A stretch of 64,000 nucleotides of DNA from Pogonophryne albipinna (lineage: Eukaryota; Chordata; Actinopteri; Perciformes; Artedidraconidae). Both the position numbers and the translations under genes were made by a program. Within the stretch, counting starts at the first letter, position 1. Each line of letters opens with the position of its first letter. Below, piece after piece: positions 25,603-37,137 of this stretch. The notes below the pieces were generated by a model that worked only from the letters and a program-made list of their open reading frames with translations, did no database searches and was not told the origin of the DNA. The stretch spans positions 2,598,424-2,662,423 of the forward strand of contig CM053256.1 in NCBI GenBank assembly GCA_028583405.1, read 5' to 3'.

Positions 25603-27695
25603 TCGCCGTTCAAATGACAGCGTTGGTTTCCCCAAAAGTGGGCGGGGCTGTAAAGTGACGTAGATTTTACTCTCATCTATTATTCAAAACCATTCTATTT
25701 ATTTATTCCCAGTGTTCTTGCTTTTCTCTTTGGAAGTCATCACATAACGGCATTGTAATACACCGTTCGGCTGCATTAAATATTACAGATCTGCCGTAGT
25801 TATTTATTTATAGAGCCCTGATGAGAAGACCTTTGGACAAACTTGAAGAACTGCCGCCAAAACTGAATATGTGACGTGGATCATAAATCAACAATTAAAC
25901 AACATCTTGCATTTCTTTTCACAAAATACGTCTCCTTGCAGTATCAATAGTAATTCGGCTGACTTTTATATTTGATCCAATTGGTAGATAGGTTATATTT
26001 ACACCATAACGGTGCACAGCTGATAGAAAAGGACTTGTAGTTTTTAAAGATATTACTGATTTTCTTTGAATATAAGAATGTAAATACTGAGTTGAGAGAA
26101 TAGTCAGGGGATTTGGGTGATGGGAGACACATCTATGGAATCACAATTTCAATAGCTTACCATTAAATGACGGATATGCCTTTCTGTCTGTGATGTTTTA
26201 CAAATCAGATATTAATGTGTAGTAAAACATGAGAACTAGTATAGCAATATCCTGTAAAATTATGTAAAAACATGAATAAAACTACACATCTTCAGATGTT
26301 ATACATACATAAGTGTCCTACACTAATAATACAAAGTTATTATTAGTATGCTGTGTGTACCTTGTGTGCACCGCCTAGTGGTTAAAGCACGTCATTGAAT
26401 TATTTTTGTTGAATAATGTTATTTGATGAACAAAATATTAAGAGTACATACTTTCATAGGGGGAAAGTAGAAGGTCAATGATAGAAATATACAATATAAA
26501 AAATCAAGAAGATACTAAGTGATCTCTACAATAAAACAGTTTAGTGCAGGATGTACAAAGATATTAATAGGAGGATGTAACACATTAAAGAATACTTTAG
26601 GTTAAGGTCTTCTTTCAAATAAGAAAAACACTTTGGGGGTATCTATCTACAGATAAATATTAAGCCTGACAAAGTACTTAACGTCTAATATATTGCTTTC
26701 CTGCAATGTTAACTATGTTGAAGCACTTATTTTAACTGATATTATACACATTAATTATACTCTTATGTATGTAGATAGAATAAGAAATGTGCAGAATATG
26801 ACAGTTTAATGGTGGTGGTACACACATATTGATAGATGTCTTGTAATGCACTGTTGAGGAACCTGTGACCCATGTTTTTCATTCATTGCATAACTGTAGT
26901 TGTGTATATGATATGTCAATAAACCTTTGAAAATCTTGAAATCTTGAAAGGGATGTGCAAAATAGCCATTATATACAATTTTTAATTAACTATTAGTAGA
27001 GAATAACGAGTAATTAATTTACTTTATAGAGATCTGCAGATAAATATGTGCTGTCTTCTCAAGCACCATATATTTCACATCATTAATCAGAATCTGCAAA
27101 GTAACTAAAATAAATGTAGTGGAGTAAAAATACCAGGTTAACCTCTGAATTGTAGTGGAGTAGAATTACAAAGTAACAATGAGCTATCATGTGGGTATAT
27201 ATTAATGCTGCCCATTATGGACACAAGCGATTTTCACCCATTTAGTAATTACATGTTTTAAATGTGTACACACCAATGTGTTTCCTATCGCCTAAACCTC
27301 CAGGGCTGTACACAGTTTAATACTGTCAACTTCTAATTTTGGGAAAAACAAAAACGTCTTTTAAAACTACAATTCCCAGGAGAGACGTGCCATAGAGAGC
27401 ATGTTCCGAAACACAATAGCGAGCATGTGTAGTTCTTGGGGGGCGTTTGAGTCCAGTTTTGAATAGTCTGCCGTGGTTTCGTTCCATTTCAAAGAGCTTG
27501 ACGCTCGGCGTAACCTTGGCGCACTGCCACTCCAACATCCAATCCCAGAGCTTGAAGATTAATCACGGGGTTTGTCAACGGGACTGTAGTCCCAAACGAT
27601 AGCTGGGGATTATGGGGTAGTGTAGTGTCTTCGGCCATCCTAAACTGAATTTTTTCCCGGATATCATATCGCATTAACAACACCACATCTGGCGT

Positions 27696-27808
27696 CACAG
27701 AGATCTTCTGTTACTGTCCTTTCTTCTTAGAGAAAGTACAGAAACACGTAACTCTGGATTTGTTTTAATGTTTGAAGTGCAATAAACGACACAGCAGCTT
27801 TTTGGCAT
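27696..27808 (-). pseudogene. THAP zinc-finger N-terminal fragment, right arm
   Basis: This is the inverted duplicate of the left-arm fragment, with the same MPKSCC start. It is shorter, ending after NRRSL where arm homology stops. The neighbouring interior adds unrelated codons. Confidence 0.75.
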
Positions 27809-28236
27809 GTTAAAACTATTATTTCCTGCCTCGCTCATGAGAGTAACAGCTGGCGAAATTACAGCCTCGTCTACTGATTTCAAATGTGTGCTCTAAAATG
27901 ATATTTATAAATGACTATTATCATTATTATATGCAAGACAATAAATGGCAAAGATATGTAGAAATAAACGTATTTAAGATACGTTCATAAGAAACGTAAC
28001 GTGGGAGAAAATATGTTTCTGGAAGTGTAGAAAATAAACGTATTTGAGATACGTTCATAACGAACGTAACGTGGGAGAAAATACGTTTCTAGCTAAACGT
28101 AATTGAGAATGCAGTTTAGTTCTGTGGGAACGTAATTTTTAGGAGACAGGGTTGGCTGAGCATTTCTCCGCGATCCCAACTCGTCTATTACCAGCGTTCA
28201 GGGAGCTCTATGCACGTCAATGGGGACTCCCTGTTA

Positions 28237-28610
28237 CCCCTAGTTTCCACCGGGTTCGTCTGCGTCGCGTAACGGCTGCGCCGCGGTTTTGGTCCAGCCT
28301 CCTCCGGCGTCTTACCCTATACCGGTCGCGTTTCAGAAGCATTTCAGAAGCGGAGCGTCTTGCCTGCCGGCTCGCAGTTTCAGTTGATTTGAGCATATTT
28401 CCTGGACAGACTACTTTGTACAGACAAAGTTAATAATAATTGTAATATCCCAGTTATAAACGACATGAATCAAAGATGTGTTGCTGTATTTTAGTGGTAA
28501 AATCATCATAATTATTCTAATTTACACAGTGCCTGTAAACCGGAGGAGAACGCTGGCATTTCTCCTCCTACTTGAACGACTACGGAGGGATAGGGTCTGC
28601 AAAATGAGTT

Positions 28611-28647
<37 letters not shown>

Positions 28648-28903
28648 GCTATATGCTCTGAACGTTCCACTTCCTGCCTGCCCGACATTACCTTACGGCT
28701 GCGTCGCGTCGAAAAATAGACTTCAATCCTATTTCGAGCGGAGCCCAGCGGCGAGACGCTTCTGGGACGCTTCTGAGCCGTAACGCGGCGCGTCTGGTGG
28801 AATAGCACCCATTGACTAGAGTGGCCGCGATCCTTGCGGACGCCGCGGCGCAGCCGCAACGCGCCCGTAACGCGCCGCAGACGAACCCGGTGGAAACTAG
28901 GGG
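28237..28903. mobile_element. Harbinger-like TIR element, complete copy (C2)
   Basis: A perfect 28-base inverted repeat (cccctagtttccaccgggtt, then cgtctgcg) closes both ends. TTA flanks it at 28234-28236 and 28904-28906, the 3-bp target typical of PIF/Harbinger. The interior is rich in CpG-containing 'gcgttacggc' wording and has no transposase. A (TG)n(TA)n tract lies near 28612-28647. It sits inside TTAA copy B and is the reference that shows the LTR insertion in copy C1. Confidence 0.85.
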
Positions 28904-29212
28904 TTAGTTAACCAAGGGATCCTGGTGTGTGAGGTGCTCCGCGGATTGGTCCATTTGGGCCAATCCGGTCATTTGTTGTTGATTTGGGTATTCACACGTC
29001 ACAGAACCCAGGAAGCAAACAATGGAAAATGAGAAATCTCCAACGAGGCGTTCTGGGGCAGCACAGACAGGTCTTTTCTGTGTTAGAGTTTTACTCGCTA
29101 CAGGGTGTACTTTGAGGGTTTGTGACTCTGCAGACTGTTTACATGCATAACAACCTTCATAACACACAAGGGGACGGGAAATAACCAGAAAAGCATGACA
29201 TGGGCCCTTTAA

Positions 29213-29835
29213 GTTTCTTATCATCGATAAGCATCTGATGACAGTCCATTTAAGCACTGTGTAGCGTGCGTATTGTAACCGAACTACAGTTTGTGTGTAG
29301 GCTACTTTGGATCTAATAGCCCGGGGTCATAAAGATTTCTGCACAGATGACTGGAGAGATAATTGACTTTGGAGCGAGCCCGTGCTGTGGTTTTGTCAGA
29401 CATGAGGAGGGAACCGAATAAAGTGACACGTTACAGCACACAATGGCACAAACACAAAATATGCAAAGCCCTGCTTAATTCAACCATTTATGTTTGGCAC
29501 AGCTTGCATGAATTGTCAACTCTGAAATTATTTTTACAGTGCATGAAAATGTGTTGGAAGGAATTAATTCCTTGAGAACCAAGTACATTTTCCACAACAC
29601 AAACAGAATTAAAAACACACAGAAAATGGGGTTGAACATATTTGTTTGGGGGGTTAGTTTAAGTTTTTCGTTTGTTTTTCAGCATAATTTTCACGGACCC
29701 ATTATTTCCAATGACAATATAATTAGAATAACTTGTATTATCTTCGCACTTAAAATATCAATTTTTCCACAAAAGTATCTATAACCCATGAAACAGCTTT
29801 ATGCTTAGTCCAAAAACTGTTTAATGTACAGTATA
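29213..29835. other. Non-genic stretch, nothing recognised
   Basis: A+T-rich, short chance frames only. Confidence 0.5.
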
Positions 29836-30143
29836 ATGGCAGTGGCTCAGTCAGTAGGGGCTTGGACTGGGAGCTGTAGGGTCACCGGTTCAAGTCCCCG
29901 ACCAGACCTAAAAATGGAGTGTGGACTGCTGGAGAGGTCCCAGTTCACCTCCTGCCCTGCCGTGCTGCCCTTGAGCAAGGCACCGGAGACCCCCCTTCCC
30001 CCCTCACTCCCATTGCTCCCCGGGCGCTGTACAATAGCTGCCCACTGCTCCTAGTACTAGACTCCTGGTACTAGGATGGGTTAAATGCAGAGAACAAATG
30101 TCACTGCATGTGTGACCATTAAAGAGGGCTTTCATCCCTCTCA
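29836..30143 (+). mobile_element. tRNA-derived SINE, copy 1
   Basis: The head contains an A box (gtggctcagtcagtagg) and a B box (ggttcaagtcccc) about 30 bases apart. The body phrases are 'cttgagcaaggcacc', 'cgggcgctgtacaatagctg' and 'gggttaaatgcagagaac'. The tail is 'tgtgaccattaaagagggct'. A full-length relative lies inverted at 52909-53213. RNA polymerase III promoter boxes are inferred from the tRNA resemblance. Confidence 0.88.
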
Positions 30144-33100
30144 ATTCTAAAATGGTGACCAATTTTTATATATTATAAAATCAGCTTGTTTTGATAATCA
30201 TTATTTATCAGACAGTGTAATGGTGGATATTAAGAATATTTGATATTTCTTCTGACATTCCCACTGTTCTGCACAGTCACAATGTTGAAATCATAAACCT
30301 TTCATTAATCCCCAGGTCTCTCTTGAAACTGGCTGCTCTGCAGTCTGCCATGGAGGTATTACTTATAACTACCCTTGGCTTTTAGGCCATGACAGAAATT
30401 ATGACCTTAATAAAGTCGACTTTGCAACATTTGCATGCCTAAGCATCTTGCAAGTGATACAACAAGTCTGTCTGCCTCTGTTTAAAGGCTCCCCTGGGAC
30501 ATCGCTTGGCAGGCAATGGACGTCCTGTGGCTGAACGGCTGTCAAAGTAACTAAAAGATACTTAAAGAACAAAGTCCAACTCCTCACTTGTAATTTGACT
30601 TATTTATGTTGCTGCTATAAGAGGTTTTAAATAAAGTTACAAAGCTTTATAAACATTTAGGAGAGAATGTGCCACATAGCTGGTAGAGTGATGTAGGCGC
30701 ACGATTACTCCTAAAATGTGAGAAATTCACTGCATCCTCAGTCATCAAATTGCACAAAAGGCAAACGTTAAGATGGAGTGGTGATGTTTATAAAAAAAGT
30801 TCTGGCTCTATATATTTCTTGTTGATTCTGCAAAAAACGATCAGCCTGCACCGTTACTTCATTCTCAGGATCTCTCAGCAGGATGAGTGTAGCTGTGTGT
30901 GGCTGGGGTGTATCCAGTAGTCCTTCTCAGCGTAACACTGCAGATAAATGTCACAGACCCAACAAAATAATGCTGGAATGCATTATCCACTTATTGTTGT
31001 TTATGGCCCCCTGTTGGATAACAAAGATATGGGTTATTTTGATTGGATTGATTATATATATTTAATACTTAATATATATAAAATATATATATTTAAATAT
31101 TTACTGATATGTCAACATGATCAACATTTCAACAGGATGGTGTTTTTTTATTTTTCCATTATGATCCCTTGATATTACTTTTTTCCATCTCAGATTTGTT
31201 CATAGAAAACCCTATAGTTATCTAACTTTTAAAACATTTCCAGGAATACTGTGTTTAATGTTCAAAATCATTTGTAAACTGATTGAACAACCAAATAACA
31301 TGGTTTGTGAACAAATCTAAATGCCCCTTTCTGTACTTTGCATCACACTGATTTTTTTAAATAATTTCTGTCATGCTTTTGTTTTGCCATGGCCAAGCTC
31401 AATGGGACTCGCCTGGTTACATACAGGTAGTAGATATACATATATAAGTGAAATAAAAATGGGTCCTGCTCTGGTGTTTTAAAGGGTTTTTGTTTTTAAA
31501 TCAGAAGTCAGAAACGTTAACCTGCATATGCATATAAAGTGACTACATTGAAGTTACTAATTGTATATTGGAGTTTAGGCTATCTGTATTTTATGCTGGC
31601 TTAAAATCACGACATTCAAAACCATCCACTTGCATCGGCTTTACTTTTTGTTTTTATTTGTGTTATTTATAAATGTTCTCTCCAGGCTGAAGGCCCAGTA
31701 CAGAAAAACAACAATCATTATTATTAAATCACATTAAACGAGGGAATACATGTGAATTTGCACGAAATATAAGCAACACTTAACACAAGTCCACCGCAGG
31801 TTTTTCATTTCTCAGTGAGAATTTGAGGGGTGGGGCCTGTAATGCCCGTTGGCAGCTAGGGTTTGGATGCAAATATCACGGCTTTGCAACTAACTACTTG
31901 TCTGAGTTGGATGCAGTTCGACGCTCCTAAATGGATTTTAAAAGCGCAACTCGCAGGAACTTCATTGCAAATACGCAGCCTGATTTAAGAAGACGAAACA
32001 AAAACTCTCAGTGACTAAATTCATCGGAATATATGTGTATATCTATGCATTTTTCATGCGTATAATCTTTTACTGGACGAATTTTAAATTAATTTCACAT
32101 TGCAATGAAGTAACCTCAAATTGCACCAGATGTGAAAGAAATGAAATCATATGTCTTTCTAAATGATGCCAGAGAAAAGTTGCATGGGGGTATCCTGTAG
32201 GAGGAGTTCTTTGTGACCAAACAAGTAACGGATTTTCCCTTATAAAAAAGGAAATTGAGTCCGGACTGCTCAATGAACAGCATTACCCGGAGCCCAGGCT
32301 GTACAGGTGGGTGGTTTCTTAATTCATATTTTACTTTTTTGATAAACCGGGGCTTTGAGTAACATTTTTTTGTATTAATACAAAATGTAATTTAGGGTTC
32401 ATTTTCTTTGTAATGAATCTATAATTTAGTTGGTTACGTTATTACCAGAACCAATAAAACACGATCTCATTTTAACATGTTCATTTACCATTATTATCAT
32501 ATAATTGTTTTATAACTTTCACAATTATATGTATGCCAGTGACGACCATAATTGTATATTTGTCATTGACATTTTCCATGTTTGTGATTTACACCTGAGA
32601 GTATTATCATGAGTGCTGCAGATTTTTCCTTAAAAAAAAAAGAGAGACTTATCTTTACCTATCTTAAAGTAACCTTGTCATCTTCTGGAGCTACTTTAAT
32701 GTCATCCTCCAAAGCTCTGAAGTGACAAGAGATATATAGAAACAGGGCAGTAAGTTGAGACAGAGATGCTGGACTTGGGCAGGTGGGAATCTGCACTTGA
32801 TGTTCCCTTTTCTCTGAGAAGCAGAGCAATGGTACAGTATGCAGCATGGTGTGTGAGCCTCCAGGCAAAGCTGAACTGTGCTTAACTGAGCTGTATAGAA
32901 TCAAGCCTCTGACTGCTGGAGCTGTGCAGGGCTTTAGTCCTACATGGTGTGGTTGGGGGAAACAGGCTCTCCTCTGCTCTGAGTGTCTTTCAACTGCTAC
33001 TCATTTGACCTCTCACGGCCTGAACTGTTTAAGCTGCAGAGCTGAGGAAGTGATTACCAACATGGTTGAGGCTTCTGTGGGTGCAGCAATGTGTTTCTCC

Positions 33101-35445
33101 ACACTCTGCAGAGGTGGAGAGGCTAATCACCTACAAATGGAGATTAAAAGGGGTTGAGAGCATGGGAACCTACATAAGGATAAAGCCAGTCAACACCTCA
33201 TTCCCAGTCTCATCATCTCTTGATGTTCTTCCTCTTCCTGTTCATTGTCGGTTGATTTGGCTAGCACTGCTATAGTTTATAGCTTGGATGTACAAATCAT
33301 GGCTTTTATTAATATTGAGAATGTTTTATAACATGAATGGTGAAATCACCCACAGGTCCTGAAGCGTTGTTTGCTGCAAACACGGGCAGTGAAAAATGTC
33401 CTTATTTAAAAAACTTAATTGACCACTTACTCTACTTAGGGAGTAGCAGATGCCATTTAAAAATAATTCCATTTTAAAACAAGAGTGTTTTGAGGTTAGT
33501 GTGGGTACAGGGAAATGTTGGCTCCACCGGTCGGTCATTCCTGAGAGGAAAAAAACATTATGACGGACAATAAAATCTCTGAAGTTCGTGCAGTACTTTC
33601 CTTTTGTGTCTATTATTGCACATTGCAAAGGCCATTATAAATGTCCTTCTAACCTTCATTTCTTTTTTAAGATCAAAGCTTTTTTGCCTATGTTATATGT
33701 GTTTATGATCTTTATTCAGCTCTTAAATATGTGTCCGATAGCCAGTAGCTAGTCACAAGTAGAAAGTTCATCGACAGGTTGCATTTGTAACTCTGAGCTC
33801 AGAGTTGTGGCACCTTCTCGAGTTCAATAAATTCCCAGTGTGGGAGCTCACTTTCAGTGTTTGAATAATTGATAGATCAAACTTTGGACTTACAAAGGAG
33901 GCAATTTAATCTCCTGACTATTTGATGAGAGGGGCTTAGTTTCATTGGGCTCAGCTGAATGTGACTGATGGTGAGGAAAGCACACAGTTTAATGGATGAG
34001 GGAGCAGAGACAGGCAACTTTCAAAACACACAGGTACCACGAAAGCACCACAGTTGCCCGATGAGATGACTCGTTGAAGACTGGTTAGAAACAGGCCTTG
34101 CAATGAAGATGGGCTAAGAGTACAACAATCTGTTTTCTCAGTTGTATTTAACAGCCTGGTCCTGTCTCTTATCTCCATGGTTTGTGCGAGCAGATATGGA
34201 TGGGCTGAGGTGTGCTTCTGGCGGGTTGCACAGAGCCGTGGGAGTGCTGCGTTATGAAAGAGTCTCTGGCACATGTCTTGAGTTACTCAGTGCTGGAAAG
34301 GTTATGTTCTGAGTGATCCAGAGACTTAGCATGTCCCATTCTCCACTCCCTCAAGGAACAGGTGCTGAAGAAACTGGCTGCGCCACTCTTTTGGCTCATT
34401 CCCGTAAATATGACTTCAGCCGAGAGGTGTCAGTGACATTTGTGAGTCATTAAGTGTTAAGAAGTAAATAAACCTAATGGCGGGGAAGAGGGACTGAAGT
34501 GTTTCCCAAATAGGAAAGGATACACTTACCCATGTCCTTTGTTAGCTGGAAAGCAATGCGAAACGGCAATGATTGGAAAATAAACCTTTTTCTCGATATA
34601 TTAGGCTTTAACAGATGCCCCCATTTACAAGCGGCTCTACTACACTTTATTTAGCTCATAAAACAAGTTATGTCGTAATAATGTTTAACAATAATGAGGT
34701 ATTTTTTGACTTAGGGGTTCTATTTTCCTCCATTTGAAAGTTCAGCTTCCCAAAAAACAGGATGTCTCATCATTACCACACACACTGGTGCTGTTCATTA
34801 TTCCATTAATTTATGAACAACACAAAATAGAGACATGATCAACATTTTTTTAATTTAAGATTGGGGTCTACCATACATCCTATTCTGAATGCTCACAATT
34901 TTTGGTCAGTCCATTCAAAAAGAAAATAGTGAAATATGAAATGAATTTGTGCTTTTTGATTTACACTTTAACAAATATTGTAATGTTGCCTGCTGGAATG
35001 TTTAGACGCACCAAATGGCATTGTCCTTAGTGTGATTCAGAGCCACAACCAACTCAACAGCCAAATATGGTCCTATTTTTCTTTATTGAGCTGCGAGGGA
35101 GGACCTCCCATTGCTTGGATCCTAACATGTTCTGTGTGTCCTCTTCACACAAGAGCTGTAAATACAGGCAGCGTATGACACTATCTAAAAAAGATCTCAT
35201 TACCAAATATGATAAAGGCCGTTAATCTTAGTGTGGGTTGCATTTCCCAGAGAGAGTTGACTGTATTTTCAAAGAATAAACATGCTCAATTCATCATCCA
35301 ATTCCTAATACAGCTTGAAATGCCAGGAATCCAAAGTGAAAGCAGTTAAGACAAAATAAATATCTTCTCATAGCATTGGGTTAGAAAACAATGTCCCTGG
35401 TTTGAGAATGGAAATGTGTTGAAAGCATATTGGAAACACATATTG
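30144..35445. other. Upstream region of rspo1, mostly unassigned
   Basis: No exon-like coding frame. Two regulatory-looking items are visible: an octamer ATGCAAAT at 31867-31874 and a TATA-like tataaaaaag at 32241-32250, followed by a possible short leader exon. Around 31053-31100 the sequence is a low-complexity AT palindrome. Otherwise nothing recognised. Confidence 0.5.
32241..32306 (+). promoter_or_regulatory. Candidate distal rspo1 promoter and leader exon
   Basis: A TATA-like box (32241-32250) is followed by a short segment ending gtacag at 32306 and a good donor, gtgggt (32307-32312). The next strong acceptor with a long pyrimidine tract is at 36419, opening the segment that contains the rspo1 start codon. 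R-spondin genes commonly have non-coding first exons. This is inference from signals alone; the exon would be only about 35 bases. Confidence 0.3.
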
Positions 35446-36353
35446 AAGGAATAGTTCCACGTTTGGGAATAAGATTATTGGTTTTCTTGCTGACAGTTGG
35501 TGAATATATTGATACCTCTATGAAGCTAGAGCCAGCAGCTGCTTAGCACAAAGACTGGAAAAAAGGGGAAAACAGCTAGTCGCTGTCCAAAGGTAGACAT
35601 ATACAAGGTAGAAATATACAAAAGATAAATCTGAACAAAAAGGCAAAGCGCAAAAACGACAAGAGGCAATTTTAGTTTCTTGGTTTTTTTCTTGGTCAGG
35701 TTTATCAACGTTTGGAGTCTTGCCCCGACTCTATGTGGATGTCGGACAACTAGAAAAAAATACTTTGTTGCAAGTTTTCATAGTGGCCAAACTGTGCAAT
35801 TACAACTTCATGGTTCATCTCAAAATGCCGCTGGGCCAAAAACAACATTTGTCATTGTCTTACATTTCGAAAGATACGATATGATAAATCTACTACACAG
35901 TATGAACACATTGATTAAAATCATTGTATCCCTTTATTCACGGGAAAACCAAGGGAGGGTTTAAGGAAACACTAGAGCGTTTATCTAGAAGCCAAAATGT
36001 GGAATATCCGGGTTATTTGATCACTTTGCTGTCTAACGGTTTTTGCTTCAAGCGCCACTGAGTTACTTTTATAGGATTGGACAGGGCCCCAACTCCAACG
36101 CTGTATCAAGATCTCTTCATAGAGCCAGGGTTTAGCTATAGGCATAGTTTGACATAAAACCCCAAGTAAAACTGCATCTTGTTGCTTTGACAGTTTTTTC
36201 ATTTTGGAATGAGCCAAGCTAGCTGTGTTTCCTTGTTTCCAGTCCTTATGAAGATCAGCTAATGGGTAGCTATGCTATATCTCTCAGAGGGATCTTATCT
36301 AACTCTCATCAAGAAACAACATTTGCTTTTTACCCAAAAGGGGAAACTATTAA
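35446..36353. mobile_element. Long-TIR DNA element upstream of the rspo1 leader
   Basis: The left end (aggaatagttcc ... 'agctagagccagcagctgct', 'aaagactggaaaaaa') and the reversed right end ('aatagtttcccc' ... 'agctgatcttcataaggact', 'ggaaacaagg') resemble each other over about 140 bases. The wording is that of a very common fish repeat. No transposase is visible. It ends about 65 bases before the likely splice acceptor of the leader exon. Confidence 0.65.
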
Positions 36354-36419
36354 TTTAAAACACTGACCTGTAACAACCCTTCTCCTAATCTCTCTGTCTT
36401 TTCTGCCTCCTTATCTCAG

Positions 36420-37040
36420 CAGGTCGTGGTACAAGCAGTTGTGTTTTCACCCAAAGTCAAGAACCTGCATCCATCTTTTTTCAATCTGTGAGCTCATATT
36501 CTATTTCCTCCTTAGAACATCTTTAATAAGACACATGCTTGTGAGCTCAGGCACTTATTGACAGAAAGCCTCCTCACACAGCGGGTTCCCTGCTTCCTTG
36601 CCAGCCCTCCCAGAGCTTCATGGGTTGAACCACCAGAGGTTCGTCAATCTATCTCTCTCCTCCTCTTCATCCTCCGCACAACCCCTCATCCCCCCCTCAG
36701 TCCTACAACCCCGCGCTGTCTGCTCCCTTTGCCTGTACTACCACCAACGGGATGGCTTGTTGGGCCCCGGGCTTGTTTGGACTTGCGACCGCAACATCAT
36801 CATCCTCCTCGACTACACGGACTTGCAGACACAGCAGCTACTAGAGTGACAGATAAAGAGAGGCAGAGGGGAGGAAAAGGAGAGACAAACAGAAAGAGAG
36901 GACTACCAGAGGAGAGAGGGGGGGATAATCTGTCCCAGCAGCAGAGGGATCCACCTGTCCCACAGAGGAAGGGGGCCCCCCCACCTGATCCATCTGGTCG
37001 CAGGGGGGGACCCTGCGTAGCCGCTAAGGCAGCAGAGACT
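36420..37040 (+). other. rspo1: Probable rspo1 5' leader (exon part)
   Basis: A pyrimidine-rich stretch ending ttatctcag at 36419 is a strong acceptor; from there the sequence runs unspliced to the start codon. It is C- and later G-rich, unlike its surroundings. It contains three short upstream ORFs from ATG: 36535-36561 (8 codons), 36620-36628 (2 codons) and 36752-36844 (30 codons). The frame of the rspo1 start is open back to about 36558 but has no ATG, so no N-terminal extension from ATG is possible. Confidence 0.5.
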
Positions 37041-37137
37041 ATGCAGCTGGGACTGGTGGCGCTGGCAATGATCTTCCTCAGCTCCATGGGTCACAGCGAA
37101 GCTCTCAAGCTCTCCAAGGCGAGACGCCAGAGACGTG
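37041..37137 (+). CDS. rspo1: rspo1 coding exon 1: signal peptide
   Basis: Encodes 32 residues: [20 protein letters not shown], a hydrophobic secretion signal, then a basic stretch ending ARRQRR. The donor is gtgagt. The RRQRR motif is conserved in R-spondins at the border of the mature protein. Confidence 0.95.

Larger units (their letters stand above)
25128..28155. mobile_element. 3-kb inverted-repeat element with THAP fragments in both arms
   Basis: Left arm 25128-25589 and right arm 27696-28155 are near-identical inverted copies of about 460 bases, starting ccaaccctgtctcctaaaa (left copy has one change). A ctgag duplication flanks the element (25123-25127 and 28156-28160). Copy A shows the unoccupied site near 17408-17430. 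Each arm contains the same start of a THAP-domain protein pointing inward. The 2.1-kb interior has no transposase that I can recognise. The arrangement suggests a foldback derivative of a P-element- or Kolobok-type transposon, families whose proteins carry THAP domains. Confidence 0.85.
24705..29208 (+). mobile_element. TTAA-type DNA element, copy B, with two nested insertions
   Basis: Ends aggtgccatgtcatg and (reversed) agggcccatgtcatg form the inverted repeat, and TTAA lies at 24701-24704 and 29209-29212. Removing the THAP element (25128-28155) and the Harbinger-like element (28237-28903) leaves about 0.8 kb, the expected size of a non-autonomous element, with no transposase frame. A C18-type homopolymer lies near 24880. 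Copy A (16525-17795) is the uninterrupted reference for the THAP insertion point. Confidence 0.85.

Noticed and set aside
36558..37040. Long N-terminal extension of rspo1 in frame with the start codon
   Set aside because: The frame is open for 161 codons upstream but contains no ATG before 37041; it opens at a TTG. The ATG at 37041 begins a good signal peptide.
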